Part shown: positions 14,127 through 22,212 of the stretch, piece by piece
Position numbering within the stretch: the first letter of the stretch is position 1
Layout: every line of letters starts with the position of its first letter
From: DAOTMI01 sp964605545
Lineage (GTDB): Bacteria; Patescibacteriota; Microgenomatia; UBA12405
Assembly: GCA_964605545.1 (NCBI GenBank)
Contig: CAZSCX010000001.1
Span: 1 to 64,000, forward strand
Direction: 5' to 3'
Length of the DNA stretch: 64,000 bases
The notes under the pieces: generated by a model
Databases searched by the model: none
Told to the model about the DNA's origin: nothing
Seen by the model: only the letters and a program-made list of their open reading frames with translations
Position numbers and translations under genes: made by a program

Positions 14127-15675
14127 ATATTTTTTATTTAAAACTGGTTTGTGGTTGAGTTTATTGATTTTACTTGGAGGAGTGGCTCGATTATCAATTG
14201 TGAGATATGGTTATTATAAAAATTTGGCGATTGATAACAAATTATTGGAAATAAATATTCCTTCGCCACGAGGAAAAATTTTGGATAGAAAAGAGAGAAT
14301 TATTGCTCAGAGCTATTATCAATATGCCGATGGCTCTTTAGGTGATTTTAAAGGTTATAAATTTGAAGGAAAAGACTTGGCTTATGAAATTAAGCGGAAA
14401 TATCCTTATAATAATGCTTTGGGTTTGTTGTCTGGTTATGTAAATAAAGTCAATGAAGACGATGTGACCAGAGAAGAATGTCGCTTAAAACTAGATTTGG
14501 AAGATTTTGTGGGAAGGGCAGGAGTGGAACAAATTTTTGATTGTAAATTGAGAGGTAAAGATGGTAAAAGAATGATAGAAGTTGATGCTTTAGGGAAATA
14601 TGTTAGAGAGTTGGGGAGAGAAGAGCCAATTCCAGGAGAAGATGTAAAATTAACAATAGATGCTTATTGGCAAGAGAAGGCGTATAAATTAATTGAAGAT
14701 AAAAGAGCAGTATTGATTGTTTCTAACCCCAAGACCGGTGAAATTATTGTTTTAGCATCTTCACCGTCTTTCAATCCAAACGATTTTTCTTTTGACAAAA
14801 ATGATTCGATGATCAAGAGTTATCTGAGTGATAATGAGAATTTACCGATGATGAATAGAACAATTTCCGGAAGATATCATCCTGGATCGGTGTTCAAATT
14901 AGTGATGGTAACTGGTGGTTTAGAAAGTGGGGTAATAGATAAAAATACTAGTTTTGAAGATACTGGTGTGATTAAAGTAGGAGAATATTCTTATAATAAT
15001 TGGTATTGGACGAGATATGGAAAGACAGAGGGAATGGTTGATGTATATAGAGCATTGCAGAGATCCAATGATATATATTTTTATCGTTTAGGTGAAAATT
15101 TGGGGGTAGATAGAATTAAACAATGGTCGTTAAAATTTGGATATGGTGAAAAAACGGGTATAGAGTTACCAGGTGAAGTGGCGGGGATTGTGCCGGATGA
15201 TAAATGGAAAAGGGAGACCAAAGGAGAAAGATGGTTTTTGGGAAATACTTATCATTTATCGATAGGACAAGGAGATTTAAGTGTAACGCCATTGCAGGTA
15301 ACTCAAATGACAAATATTGTGGCCAATGGAGGGAAAAGATGTCGCTTAACTTTAATTAGTAATGAAAAACCTGAATGTCGTGATCTAAAAATTAAAAGAG
15401 ATACTATAGAAGTGGTTAAAGAGGGAATGAAAATGGCATGTAAAACCGGAGGAACTGCTTATCCCTTATTTAGTATGAAGACAGAAATTGCTTGCAAGAC
15501 AGGAACAGCCGAGGTGGGAGATGGAACAAAAGATACTCATGCTTGGTTGACGGCTTTTGCACCAGCTGATAATCCCGAAATTTCTATTACTGTGATGGTG
15601 GAAAGAGGTGGAGAAGGATCGGATATTGCGGCGCCTATTGTTGCCGATTTTTTAAAGGAGTGGTTTGAGGAATGA
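14119..15675 (+). CDS. Penicillin-binding protein 2 (transpeptidase)
   Basis: A 518-residue class B PBP: an N-terminal membrane anchor (about residues 8-25), the dimerisation-domain motif S-P-R-G-K-I-L-D-R, and then the transpeptidase domain with S257-V-F-K260 (nucleophile and base), S316-N-D (the SxD form typical of PBP2/MrdA), and K460-T-G. It crosslinks peptidoglycan outside the membrane. The 8-nt overlap with mreB is the expected elongasome pairing, and the 4-nt overlap with dprA indicates coupling. It could equally be called FtsI-like by sequence alone; context favours MrdA. Confidence 0.9.
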   Translation: MGKYFLFKTGLWLSLLILLGGVARLSIVRYGYYKNLAIDNKLLEINIPSPRGKILDRKERIIAQSYYQYADGSLGDFKGYKFEGKDLAYEIKRKYPYNNALGLLSGYVNKVNEDDVTREECRLKLDLEDFVGRAGVEQIFDCKLRGKDGKRMIEVDALGKYVRELGREEPIPGEDVKLTIDAYWQEKAYKLIEDKRAVLIVSNPKTGEIIVLASSPSFNPNDFSFDKNDSMIKSYLSDNENLPMMNRTISGRYHPGSVFKLVMVTGGLESGVIDKNTSFEDTGVIKVGEYSYNNWYWTRYGKTEGMVDVYRALQRSNDIYFYRLGENLGVDRIKQWSLKFGYGEKTGIELPGEVAGIVPDDKWKRETKGERWFLGNTYHLSIGQGDLSVTPLQVTQMTNIVANGGKRCRLTLISNEKPECRDLKIKRDTIEVVKEGMKMACKTGGTAYPLFSMKTEIACKTGTAEVGDGTKDTHAWLTAFAPADNPEISITVMVERGGEGSDIAAPIVADFLKEWFEE

Positions 15676-16244
15676 GAAAACTATATTGTTTGGGAAACAA
15701 AGAATTATTAGAAGAAAAGAAAATGATTGCAGTGGTGGGAAGTCGGGAAATGAGTGATTATGGTAGAGAAATGATTGAAAAATTTGTACCGGAACTGGTC
15801 AAAGCGGGATATGTGATTGTTTCAGGAATGGCTTTTGGGGTGGATGCTTGGGCACATAAAATTTGCTTGGATAATAAGGGAAAAACTATTGCTGTGTTGG
15901 CAAGCGGTGTGGATGTAATATCACCTAGAAGTAATAAATGGATTTATGATCGGATTTTGGCGAATAAGGGATTGGTTGTATCGCAGTTTAAAAATGGAAC
16001 AGTGCCAAAACCGGTGAGTTTCTTACAGAGAAATGAAACAATAGTTGATTTGTGTCAGAAAGTACTAGTAATTGAAGGTGACGATAGGAGCGGAACATTG
16101 GTAACAGCAAAAATGGCCTGTGATAAGGGAAAAGATGTTTACTGTATACCTGGAAGAATTGGAGATAAAAATAGTTTTGCCCCGAATTTTTTGATAAAAA
16201 ACGGGGCAAATTTAGTGATGGAAGTAGATGATCTTGTGTTATAA
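15672..16244 (+). CDS. dprA: DprA-like DNA-processing protein
   Basis: A 190-residue protein consisting of the DprA Rossmann core only: V-V-G-S-R at about residues 20-24, S-G-M-A-F-G-V-D-A-W-A-H, T-I-A-V-L-A-S-G-V-D, Q-R-N-E-T-I-V-D-L, E-G-D-D-R-S-G-T-L-V-T-A, and C-I-P-G-R. The N-terminal SAM-like and C-terminal winged-helix domains of the full protein are missing. DprA protects incoming single-stranded DNA and loads RecA. It lies at the end of the mreB-PBP2 operon, and its TAA stop lies inside the -10 box of the next transcript. Confidence 0.88.
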   Translation: MRKLYCLGNKELLEEKKMIAVVGSREMSDYGREMIEKFVPELVKAGYVIVSGMAFGVDAWAHKICLDNKGKTIAVLASGVDVISPRSNKWIYDRILANKGLVVSQFKNGTVPKPVSFLQRNETIVDLCQKVLVIEGDDRSGTLVTAKMACDKGKDVYCIPGRIGDKNSFAPNFLIKNGANLVMEVDDLVL

Positions 16245-16245
16245 T
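16240..16245 (+). promoter_or_regulatory. Leaderless-type -10 box for a 19-codon leader ORF
   Basis: TATAAT overlaps the dprA stop codon and ends 7 nt before the ATG at 16253, the spacing seen for real genes in this window. Confidence 0.5.
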
Positions 16246-16252
16246 CGGCCAA

Positions 16253-16312
16253 ATGAATCTTAAAGAGATGGGTCGGGAGGTGAAAAAATTTCTTGATGAA
16301 GGTGGAGATTAA
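16253..16312 (+). CDS. Possible 19-residue leader peptide
   Basis: The frame reads M-N-L-K-E-M-G-R-E-V-K-K-F-L-D-E-G-G-D and stops at TAA 16310-16312. It starts at the leaderless spacing from a perfect TATAAT and contains, in its last codons, the GGTGGAG that would serve the next gene 4 nt downstream. It may couple translation to that gene, or be a truncated remnant. The peptide is charged with no regulatory codon run. Confidence 0.4.
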   Translation: MNLKEMGREVKKFLDEGGD

Positions 16313-16316
16313 CACG

Positions 16317-16538
16317 ATGATATCTCCAAGGAAGGATACGGTTGTTTATCGAGTATTTAAGAATGAAGATGATAAGATTGGAAAATTTATTGGTTATAGT
16401 CAATATCTTGATCCGACAGCAAGTAATATTATTGCCGAAGCTAAGGAAAAATTATTTGATGATAATTATAAAATCCAATTGATTATAGTAGATAGAGAAA
16501 CAAATAAACAAAAGGGGATTTTTTTAATTAAGGGTTGA
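16317..16538 (+). CDS. Small hypothetical protein
   Basis: A 73-residue protein starting at ATG 16317, 9 nt after GGTGGAG. Alternative upstream starts (ATG 16296) would overlap the leader ORF. The composition is soluble and mixed alpha/beta, beginning M-I-S-P-R-K-D-T-V-V-Y-R-V-F-K and ending with strand-like G-I-F-L-I-K-G. I recognise no family. It precedes topA by 23 nt, but topA appears to have its own promoter. Confidence 0.5.
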   Translation: MISPRKDTVVYRVFKNEDDKIGKFIGYSQYLDPTASNIIAEAKEKLFDDNYKIQLIIVDRETNKQKGIFLIKG

Positions 16539-16547
16539 CAGGCTTGA

Positions 16548-16553
16548 TACAAT
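16548..16553 (+). promoter_or_regulatory. Leaderless-type -10 box of topA
   Basis: TACAAT ends 8 nt before the ATG at 16562 and favours it over the TTG at 16556. A TTGACA at 16535-16540 is only 7 nt upstream, too close to serve as the -35 of this box. Confidence 0.5.
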
Positions 16554-16561
16554 AATTGACA

Positions 16562-18511
16562 ATGACTATAATGCCCAAGCTTTTAATTGTGGAGTCGCCG
16601 ACCAAGGCGCGAACAATAAGTAAATATTTAGGAAAAGATTTTGAAGTAGTAGCTACTATTGGCCATTTGAGAGATTTACCGACGAATAAGATGGGGGTGG
16701 ATCTAAAAAGTTTTGATGTCGATTATGTAGTTGATGGTAAAAAGAAAAAGGTAGTGGATGAAATAAAAAGGATGGCCAAAAAAGCGGGTGAGATTTATTT
16801 GGCTTCAGACCCTGATCGTGAAGGAGAGGCAATTTCTTGGCATGTGAAGTATTTGATTGATCGGAGTGATGCTAAAAGAGTTAGTTTTCACGAAATTACC
16901 AAGGATGCGATTATGGAGGCCTTAGCTAGCCCTCGAGAAATTGATATGGATTTAGTTAATGCCCAACAGGCCAGAAGAATATTGGATAGGGTGGTGGGTT
17001 ATAGTTTGTCGCCGGTGTTGTGGAAAAAAGTGAGAAGAGGTTTAAGTGCTGGAAGAGTACAATCAGTGGCGGTGAGATTGATTGTCGAAAGAGAAAAAGA
17101 AATCGAAAATTTTAAAAAGGAAAAGTATTATCAAATTAGTGCCTTGGTAAAAGAAGGGTTCATGGCTGATTTAGCCAAGATTGACGGTAAAAATATTTAT
17201 ATTACTGAAAAATTAAAGTTATTTGATGGAGATTATAAATTTTCAAAAACAATACTGGATAAAGATAAGAGTGCCGATTTTGTTAAAGGTTTGGGTAAGG
17301 AATTTGTAGTAGAAAAAATAAGCGGAAGAGAGTTAATCAAGACACCATTGCCGGCTTTTACAACTTCTAAATTGCAACAGATGGCAGCTAGAAGATTTGG
17401 TTGGAGTGGTAAACAGACAATGAGTGTGGCGCAAAAACTTTACGAAAAGGGTTTAATTACTTATCATCGAACCGATTCTGTTTATCTTTCTGATAAGGCA
17501 ATGGTTGAGATGAGAAAATTTATTGAAGAAAAATACGGGAATGAATATTTGTCTTCAAAGGTTAGGGTTTATCGAAATACAGCCAAAAATGCTCAAGAAG
17601 CTCATGAAGCGATTAGGCCGACAAATGTTAATTTGGTTTCGATTGAAAGCGATGCCCGTGAAATAAAATTGTATGATTTGATTTGGAAAAGAGCAGTGGC
17701 TACACAGGGGGCAGGGGCAAGAATGGAGAATACTACAGTAGAACTATCTAATGGTAATGGTTTATTTGTAGCCAGAGGGGTAAGAATGTTGTTTGATGGT
17801 TTTATGAGAATTAATGGTGAAAAGCATGAGGATCAAATTTTGCCAAAATTAAATAAGGGTGATAAGTTGGGATTAAAGGAAATAAAAGAGATTGAGTCAG
17901 AGACAATGGCACCACCAAGATATACCGATGCCAGTTTGGTATCAAGTTTAGAAAAACAGGGAATAGGCCGGCCGAGTACTTATGCGCCGATTATTTCAAC
18001 GATTATTATGAGGCAATATGTGGAGAGAGATGAGGGAAGATTTAAGCCAACAAGTTTGGGAAAGGCGACTTGTGAATATTTAGTAAAGAATTTTGATGAT
18101 ATTATGTCTTTACCTTTTACGGCTGAGATGGAGGAGGATTTGGATTTGGTGTCTTTGGGAAAAATGGAATGGAAAACGATGATGAAGAAGTTTTATGGTG
18201 ATTTTGAAAAAGAGGTGAAAGAAGCGACCGATAATTCGGACAGGGTAAAAGTGGAGACGGAGTCTTTAGGAAAAAAGTGTCCTGAGTGTAAAGAAGGAGA
18301 CTTGGTGATTAGATTGGGAAGATTCGGAAAATTTATTTCTTGTTCTAGATTTCCGGAGTGTAAATTTACCGATCGATATTCGGAAGATGCTGGTTTTAAA
18401 TGTCCAGAATGTGGGGCACCAGGAGTGGTAAGAAAAACAAAAACCGGAAGGAAGTTTTATGGTTGTTCGAAATATCCGAAATGTAAGTGGGCAGCTTGGA
18501 AAAAACCGTGA
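16562..18511 (+). CDS. topA: DNA topoisomerase I
   Basis: A 649-residue type IA topoisomerase that relaxes negative supercoils. The Toprim start L-L-I-V-E-S-P-T-K-A-R-T-I is at about residues 7-19, D-P-D-R-E-G-E-A-I-S-W-H is near 85, and the active-site motif I-T-Y301-H-R-T-D-S holds the catalytic Tyr. Two C-terminal zinc ribbons (C-P-E-C...C-S-R-F-P-E-C and C-P-E-C...C-S-K-Y-P-K-C) complete the usual layout. It is shorter than the E. coli enzyme, which has more C-terminal domains. The TGA stop shows standard code use. Confidence 0.95.
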   Translation: MTIMPKLLIVESPTKARTISKYLGKDFEVVATIGHLRDLPTNKMGVDLKSFDVDYVVDGKKKKVVDEIKRMAKKAGEIYLASDPDREGEAISWHVKYLIDRSDAKRVSFHEITKDAIMEALASPREIDMDLVNAQQARRILDRVVGYSLSPVLWKKVRRGLSAGRVQSVAVRLIVEREKEIENFKKEKYYQISALVKEGFMADLAKIDGKNIYITEKLKLFDGDYKFSKTILDKDKSADFVKGLGKEFVVEKISGRELIKTPLPAFTTSKLQQMAARRFGWSGKQTMSVAQKLYEKGLITYHRTDSVYLSDKAMVEMRKFIEEKYGNEYLSSKVRVYRNTAKNAQEAHEAIRPTNVNLVSIESDAREIKLYDLIWKRAVATQGAGARMENTTVELSNGNGLFVARGVRMLFDGFMRINGEKHEDQILPKLNKGDKLGLKEIKEIESETMAPPRYTDASLVSSLEKQGIGRPSTYAPIISTIIMRQYVERDEGRFKPTSLGKATCEYLVKNFDDIMSLPFTAEMEEDLDLVSLGKMEWKTMMKKFYGDFEKEVKEATDNSDRVKVETESLGKKCPECKEGDLVIRLGRFGKFISCSRFPECKFTDRYSEDAGFKCPECGAPGVVRKTKTGRKFYGCSKYPKCKWAAWKKP

Positions 18512-18521
18512 TAATAATGGG

Positions 18522-18851
18522 TTAACAATCCATTATTAATGCATTAAAAACTAAAGGTAAGATAATTAGTAGTGCTATTATGGCGATAATGATTGTCAGT
18601 ATTTGTTTTCCTGTAGAAAAACCATGTTTTTTGAGAAATATAGGCAATTGAGTAATTGTTACAAAAACTAATATCCCGAAGCTAAGGAAGAAAGTTAAGA
18701 AAGCTGGTACAATGGTGTCTATTCCTTTTCCAAAGATCCACATTTTTGCAAATATTACCAATAGTATTATTGGTAATATTTGCACAGTTATTAATGCTAA
18801 TGAAAGGATTATATTTTTAGTAGGTTTAACAAAATTAGTTGTGCTTTCCAT
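18522..18851 (-). CDS. Small three-helix membrane protein
   Basis: A 109-residue protein with three predicted membrane helices (about residues 13-35, 45-67 and 82-104) and a conserved-looking loop L-K-K-H-G-F-S-T-G-K-Q between the last two. ATG 18851 is chosen because a minus-strand TATAAA (18858-18863) ends 6 nt upstream; a longer frame overlaps the ATPase gene. I recognise no family. It directly follows the VirD4-like gene and may work with it, but only proximity suggests so. Confidence 0.55.
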   Translation of the reverse strand: MESTTNFVKPTKNIILSLALITVQILPIILLVIFAKMWIFGKGIDTIVPAFLTFFLSFGILVFVTITQLPIFLKKHGFSTGKQILTIIIAIIALLIILPLVFNALIMDC

Positions 18852-18858
18852 AATTAGT

Positions 18859-21012
18859 TTATAACTTCTTTCCCCAATGTTCTCTAGAGATGCGGATGAC
18901 TTTGTCACGCTGTTGATTCTTGCAGGAAAGTGGGGGTAGGGTAGTGGCATAGAAGGGCTGGGTGGTTTCGGAATCGATGGATAGTTTGCAAATTATTTGA
19001 TATTTTCCAATTTTTATTAAATCTTCAGGCGGAAAATTGGGACCAAATTCTTTGGAAAGAACATAGGCGTCCTGGTTGCCGACAACAAAAGACATCATGG
19101 AGCCAACGTTACCAAAGATGGCGTCTTGAATAGTACGGTCGAGCTGGGCCATATATTGATTGGCGACAATTAAATTTAATTTGAATTTTCTGGCCTCTGA
19201 TAAAATTTTTATGAAAGCTTCAGTGGCAAAATTTTGAAATTCGTCGACATAAAGATAAAAATCAGATCGTTCATCCGATGTCTGGAAAACCCGATTCATG
19301 GCAGAGAGTTGAATTTGGGTAATCAACATAGCACCTAAAAGAGCTGAGTTATCTTCGCCCAATTTACCATTGCTTAAATCGGCAATTAGGATCTTTTTTT
19401 GGTCCATTATGTCGGTAATATTGACTTTAGATTTGGCGTGGGCGATGGTATTTCTAATGTTAGTTGAGGAAATAAATTGACCAACTTTATTGAGAATTGG
19501 AGAAATTGATTCTTGTTGAAATTTTGGATCCATTTTTTCAAATTCATTTTTCCAAAAATTGATTAAAGTCTGGTTTTTTAAATTGGCAATGACTTTCTCG
19601 CGAAAGTTTTTGTTGGTCAAAATTTCAACGATGTGAGTCATGTTGGTATCGGGAGTATTGACAAGAGTAAGGAGGGTGTTTCTTAAAATGTGTTCTAATC
19701 GTGGCCCCCAGGAAACATTGCCATATAGCTTTTTAAAAATAGAAATTACACCGGAGGCAACCAATTCTTTTTGAGATTCATTTTGAGCTTCGAGAACGTT
19801 GAGAGGATAGACGTATTGGGGATCGGCGGGATTAAAATAACAGACATCGTTTATTCTATTTGAAGGAATATAATCCAAAATGGTATTACATAAATCACCG
19901 TGAGGATCGATAATGGCGACGCCTCGGCCTTTACGGATATCATCAATGGCCATGTTGGCTATTAAAGTAGTTTTACCGGTACCGCTTTTTCCAATGATAT
20001 AAGTATGGCGACGACGATCTTCACCTTCTTCGATACCAAAAATAGTCTCTTTGTTGTGAAATTCGGTTTTGGCAAAAAAAGTTATTTTATTTTTTTCTTC
20101 ACTGGATAAATTATCGGCAATGGGTAGATTTTCGGGAGGATCGGCATAAAGTTTCTTACCCCAGGCGATGTTGGGAAGTTTACTTAGGGCTCCAGGGAAA
20201 TGCCAGAGGGCGGCCAATTCTTCAACATTTAAGATTTGATGTTTCAGTGATTGAGTGAATTTGCGAGAAAGAGCGCAGGTGGTGATTTTATTTTTGCCAA
20301 AGAAACCAGGAGATTGAGTTTTGAGATAATTGCCACGGGGAGAGGTGTAGGTACCAAAAGAGGAAGAGACGGCTTCAATTAAAGATGGATTGTTAGAAAT
20401 TAAGTTTATTTGAGCTTCAAGGCCGGGAAATTGAATTTTTTGTTCGAATATGGCTTTGTCGGGATGAGCAGTACGGATATTTTTTTCTTTATCAACAACA
20501 ATACCATTTTGAATGGTGGAAAGAATGGAATGTTGCCAAGAGCGGGAAGCGGTAGCTAAAAGGATTTGATAGACAAAAAAGTCGTCTGGCTTGATAGATC
20601 GGGAAATGGGGGAGAGAACGGAATTTAAGGGATCGGTATCTTTGAAATCTTTGGCGGTTTTGATGGGGTAATAATAAGAGCGGGATAATCCCATTTGGGT
20701 AACTTTTATATCTGGATTCAAATATTCTTGAGACTGTTTAATGATGGCACTGTTATATTGGGCGAGAATCTGAGAACGGAAAAATTCAATACTGGAACTG
20801 GGGACAGCGACGTAAAAACGGACTTGACCATTTTGAAGAACGATTTCCAAAGAAGCAAGTGTTCTTTTTCTTTTTAATAATTTATCAAGAAATGATCCTG
20901 GGGTAAATTGGGTGAAATTTGATAGAAGAGAGGACATTGATTCGGGACTGAATTCATTTTCTTGAGGAAGACGAACTTCTAATAAGGTGAAATTTTCAGA
21001 TACTGCGGGCAT
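18859..21012 (-). CDS. VirD4/TraG-like DNA-transport ATPase
   Basis: A 717-residue protein. The N-terminal 330 residues are an unrecognised alpha/beta region; the C-terminal half is a FtsK/VirD4-type motor: Walker A I-G-K-S-G-T-G-K-T-T near residue 340, I-I-D-P-H-G-D-L near 370, Walker B L-Y-V-D-E-F-Q-N, and a late A-N-Q-Y-M sensor region. It lacks obvious transmembrane helices, so it may dock on a membrane partner. Such ATPases are widespread in CPR genomes and may serve DNA uptake or export, or pilus-linked transport. No relaxase or other T4SS gene lies nearby. Confidence 0.8.
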   Translation of the reverse strand: MPAVSENFTLLEVRLPQENEFSPESMSSLLSNFTQFTPGSFLDKLLKRKRTLASLEIVLQNGQVRFYVAVPSSSIEFFRSQILAQYNSAIIKQSQEYLNPDIKVTQMGLSRSYYYPIKTAKDFKDTDPLNSVLSPISRSIKPDDFFVYQILLATASRSWQHSILSTIQNGIVVDKEKNIRTAHPDKAIFEQKIQFPGLEAQINLISNNPSLIEAVSSSFGTYTSPRGNYLKTQSPGFFGKNKITTCALSRKFTQSLKHQILNVEELAALWHFPGALSKLPNIAWGKKLYADPPENLPIADNLSSEEKNKITFFAKTEFHNKETIFGIEEGEDRRRHTYIIGKSGTGKTTLIANMAIDDIRKGRGVAIIDPHGDLCNTILDYIPSNRINDVCYFNPADPQYVYPLNVLEAQNESQKELVASGVISIFKKLYGNVSWGPRLEHILRNTLLTLVNTPDTNMTHIVEILTNKNFREKVIANLKNQTLINFWKNEFEKMDPKFQQESISPILNKVGQFISSTNIRNTIAHAKSKVNITDIMDQKKILIADLSNGKLGEDNSALLGAMLITQIQLSAMNRVFQTSDERSDFYLYVDEFQNFATEAFIKILSEARKFKLNLIVANQYMAQLDRTIQDAIFGNVGSMMSFVVGNQDAYVLSKEFGPNFPPEDLIKIGKYQIICKLSIDSETTQPFYATTLPPLSCKNQQRDKVIRISREHWGKKL

Positions 21013-21029
21013 ACAAGTATTTTATCATT

Positions 21030-21145
21030 AAATCCCCCGATTCGCTTTGCTCATCTGCCCCCTTTGACGAAAGGGGGCCAAAATAAAAATAATGAATATG
21101 TTCCCCTTTTGTCAAAGGGGAAAGCCCCGAAGGGGAAGGGGATTT
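21030..21145. mobile_element. 116-bp MITE-like relative of the DUF559 element
   Basis: The ends AAATCCCC and GGGGATTT are inverted repeats. Inside are two hairpins, GCCCCCTTT-GACG-AAAGGGGGC (21057-21078) and TTCCCCTTTTGTCAAAGGGGAA (21101-21122), with CCCCTTTGAC / GTCAAAGGGG inverted between them. The same plan, with CCCCTTGACAGGGG arms, frames the DUF559 gene at 1026-1542. It has no coding capacity and lies upstream of the VirD4-like gene. Confidence 0.55.
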
Positions 21146-21297
21146 GTATGTGTATCAAATATGTATCTTGAAAATTTAAGAAAAAAGTAGTAAAATATGA
21201 ATAATAAAATTATATAAGACTAAAGCTAAAGCTGTTTTAGGATTTTTATATAGTTTTTGGTTCTTTAACAACCCGACAAATATCAAACAAAAAATGT

Positions 21298-21355
21298 AGT
21301 TTTTGCGACCCGATGGGGTTCTATCTGCCCTAGAGCTCGATCGGGTTGCAAAACT
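21298..21355 (+). promoter_or_regulatory. Long leader hairpin ahead of the small-gene cassette
   Basis: AGTTTTTGCGACCCGAT (21298-21314) pairs with ATCGGGTTGCAAAACT (21340-21355), a 16-bp stem with one bulge and a 25-nt loop. It ends 14 nt before the AGGAGG of the first gene. It may protect the mRNA or regulate it. No known riboswitch class is recognised. Confidence 0.5.
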
Positions 21356-21379
21356 CAAAAATTTTGTAGGAGGTAGTGA

Positions 21380-21469
21380 ATGAAGAGAATGGTTATTGTT
21401 GTATTTTTGGTTTTAGTTCATGGTGAATTCAAATTCACTAAAGGAGGCGTGAGACAGGAGGTGAGCTGA
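21380..21469 (+). CDS. 29-residue hydrophobic small protein
   Basis: It starts at ATG 21380, 8 nt after GGAGG. The N-terminal half M-K-R-M-V-I-V-V-F-L-V-L-V is a short hydrophobic segment; the rest is polar (G-E-F-K-F-T-K-G-G-V-R-Q-E-V-S). Its last codons contain the AGGAGG for the next gene, which starts 1 nt after its stop, so it could work as a leader peptide or a mini membrane protein. No family is recognised. Confidence 0.45.
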   Translation: MKRMVIVVFLVLVHGEFKFTKGGVRQEVS

Positions 21470-21470
21470 T

Positions 21471-21611
21471 ATGAGACAACGAAGAGTTGTACAAACCAGC
21501 ACGCCCCGGCGGAATCCTGGAGAGACGTTTAAGAATTACATGAAACGTATTCATCAGGTAGACAATGAGAGAAAGGCAAAAGAAAAAGGGGGACAAAATG
21601 GAAGAAAATAA
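21471..21611 (+). CDS. 46-residue basic small protein
   Basis: ATG 21471 has AGGAGG 9 nt upstream. The product is strongly basic (begins M-R-Q-R-R-V-V-Q, includes P-R-R-N-P-G and ends G-G-Q-N-G-R-K) with CGG-rich codons (CCC CGG CGG) unlike its AT-rich neighbours, a possible sign of transfer. It overlaps the next gene by 14 nt. No family is recognised; nucleic-acid binding is a guess from charge. Confidence 0.45.
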   Translation: MRQRRVVQTSTPRRNPGETFKNYMKRIHQVDNERKAKEKGGQNGRK

Positions 21612-21783
21612 TTTTTTTTCTATTGATTGTCCTAGTTGTGGAACACCGATTTCTGTTCCGTATTGGGGCAGGAATGTTGTGTGTCCATCATGTGGGGGAT
21701 CTGTACCTCACACAACTGTAGTTGGGGCTGAGATACACCACAAGTGTTGTCTTTTGGCCAAGAAAGGGGGAAATAATGAATAA
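21598..21783 (+). CDS. Small zinc-ribbon protein A
   Basis: A 61-residue protein with two C-x-x-C pairs, D-C-P-S-C-G near residue 10 and V-C-P-S-C-G-G near 28, a classical zinc ribbon, followed by a His/Cys-containing tail (H-H-K-C-C). ATG 21598 lies a few bases after AAGGGGG. The fold suggests nucleic-acid or protein binding. It overlaps both neighbours (14 and 8 nt), so the four genes are one translationally coupled operon. Confidence 0.55.
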   Translation: MEENNFFSIDCPSCGTPISVPYWGRNVVCPSCGGSVPHTTVVGAEIHHKCCLLAKKGGNNE

Positions 21784-21976
21784 TATTTCAAAACCCTTGA
21801 GTGGTGCAGCAAAGATATCTCATGACAAAAAACTACAAAAACAACAGCCAATTGAAGTTGAATGTTTTTGTTGTTGGACTGTCAACAAAGTTCCACAGCA
21901 AGGAAAAGTTATGTGTAAAGACTGTGGAACTGACTTAACATTTCACAGAGATGTTAAGTTAAAAAAAAGCGTTTAA
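21776..21976 (+). CDS. Small zinc-ribbon protein B
   Basis: A 66-residue protein with C-F-C-C near residue 31 and C-K-D-C-G near 48, again a zinc-ribbon layout, in a basic context. ATG 21776 follows GGGGG by 4 nt and overlaps the previous stop by 8 nt. It is the last gene of the cassette, followed 16 nt later by the long hairpin and terminator. A third, unlinked protein of this kind lies at 22213-22407. Confidence 0.55.
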   Translation: MNNISKPLSGAAKISHDKKLQKQQPIEVECFCCWTVNKVPQQGKVMCKDCGTDLTFHRDVKLKKSV

Positions 21977-21992
21977 TCTGGCCGGTTAAAAT

Positions 21993-22095
21993 AGGAGAGA
22001 GGGAGGGGTGTCTTTGCAAAACTAGATACGAGTCATTATCGTATGACAAATCCCTTCTCTCTCTCCAAACTTTTGGTTTGGAGCTTTGTTTTTTT
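21993..22095 (+). terminator. Rho-independent terminator with competing upstream hairpin
   Basis: CTCCAAAC-TTTTG-GTTTGGAG (22063-22083) is followed by CTTTG and a run of seven T: a good terminator. A second possible stem pairs GGAGAGAGGGAGGGG (21993-22007) with CCCTTCTCTCTCTCC (22052-22066); it uses the first four bases of the terminator stem, so the two cannot both form. The upstream hairpin could act as an antiterminator. A small ATACGA/TCGTAT stem lies between. Confidence 0.65.
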
Positions 22096-22198
22096 AGTTT
22101 AGTGTTTTTTTAGTTTTTGTTTGGTTTCCTGTCGGGTTGTTTTTGTTTTTTCCTTTTATGTGTAACAAATGCGTACTTGTTTTTTTATATTAGCTTGA

Positions 22199-22204
22199 TA
22201 AAAT
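22199..22204 (+). promoter_or_regulatory. Leaderless-type -10 box
   Basis: TAAAAT ends 8 nt before the ATG at 22213. Confidence 0.5.
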
Positions 22205-22212
22205 AGGTTAAT

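Larger units (their letters stand above)
21267..22141. repeat. 11-bp inverted repeat flanking the small-gene cassette
   Basis: AACAACCCGAC at 21267-21277 recurs inverted at 22131-22141, enclosing the four small genes and their leader and terminator. Related CGACCCGAT/ATCGGGTTG arms form the leader hairpin inside. This could be a cassette boundary or coincidence of a repeated motif. Confidence 0.35.

Noticed and set aside
16535..16553. TTGACA plus TACAAT as a classical -35/-10 promoter for topA
   Set aside because: The spacing is 7 nt instead of about 17; only the -10 box is kept.
18859..21012. A full conjugation (type IV secretion) locus around the VirD4-like ATPase
   Set aside because: No relaxase, VirB4, VirB6-like or coupling partner lies nearby; only the ATPase and a small membrane protein are present.
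21176..21358. 60-codon minus-strand frame across the leader hairpin
   Set aside because: It is antisense to the structured leader, has no ribosome site and no recognisable protein features.
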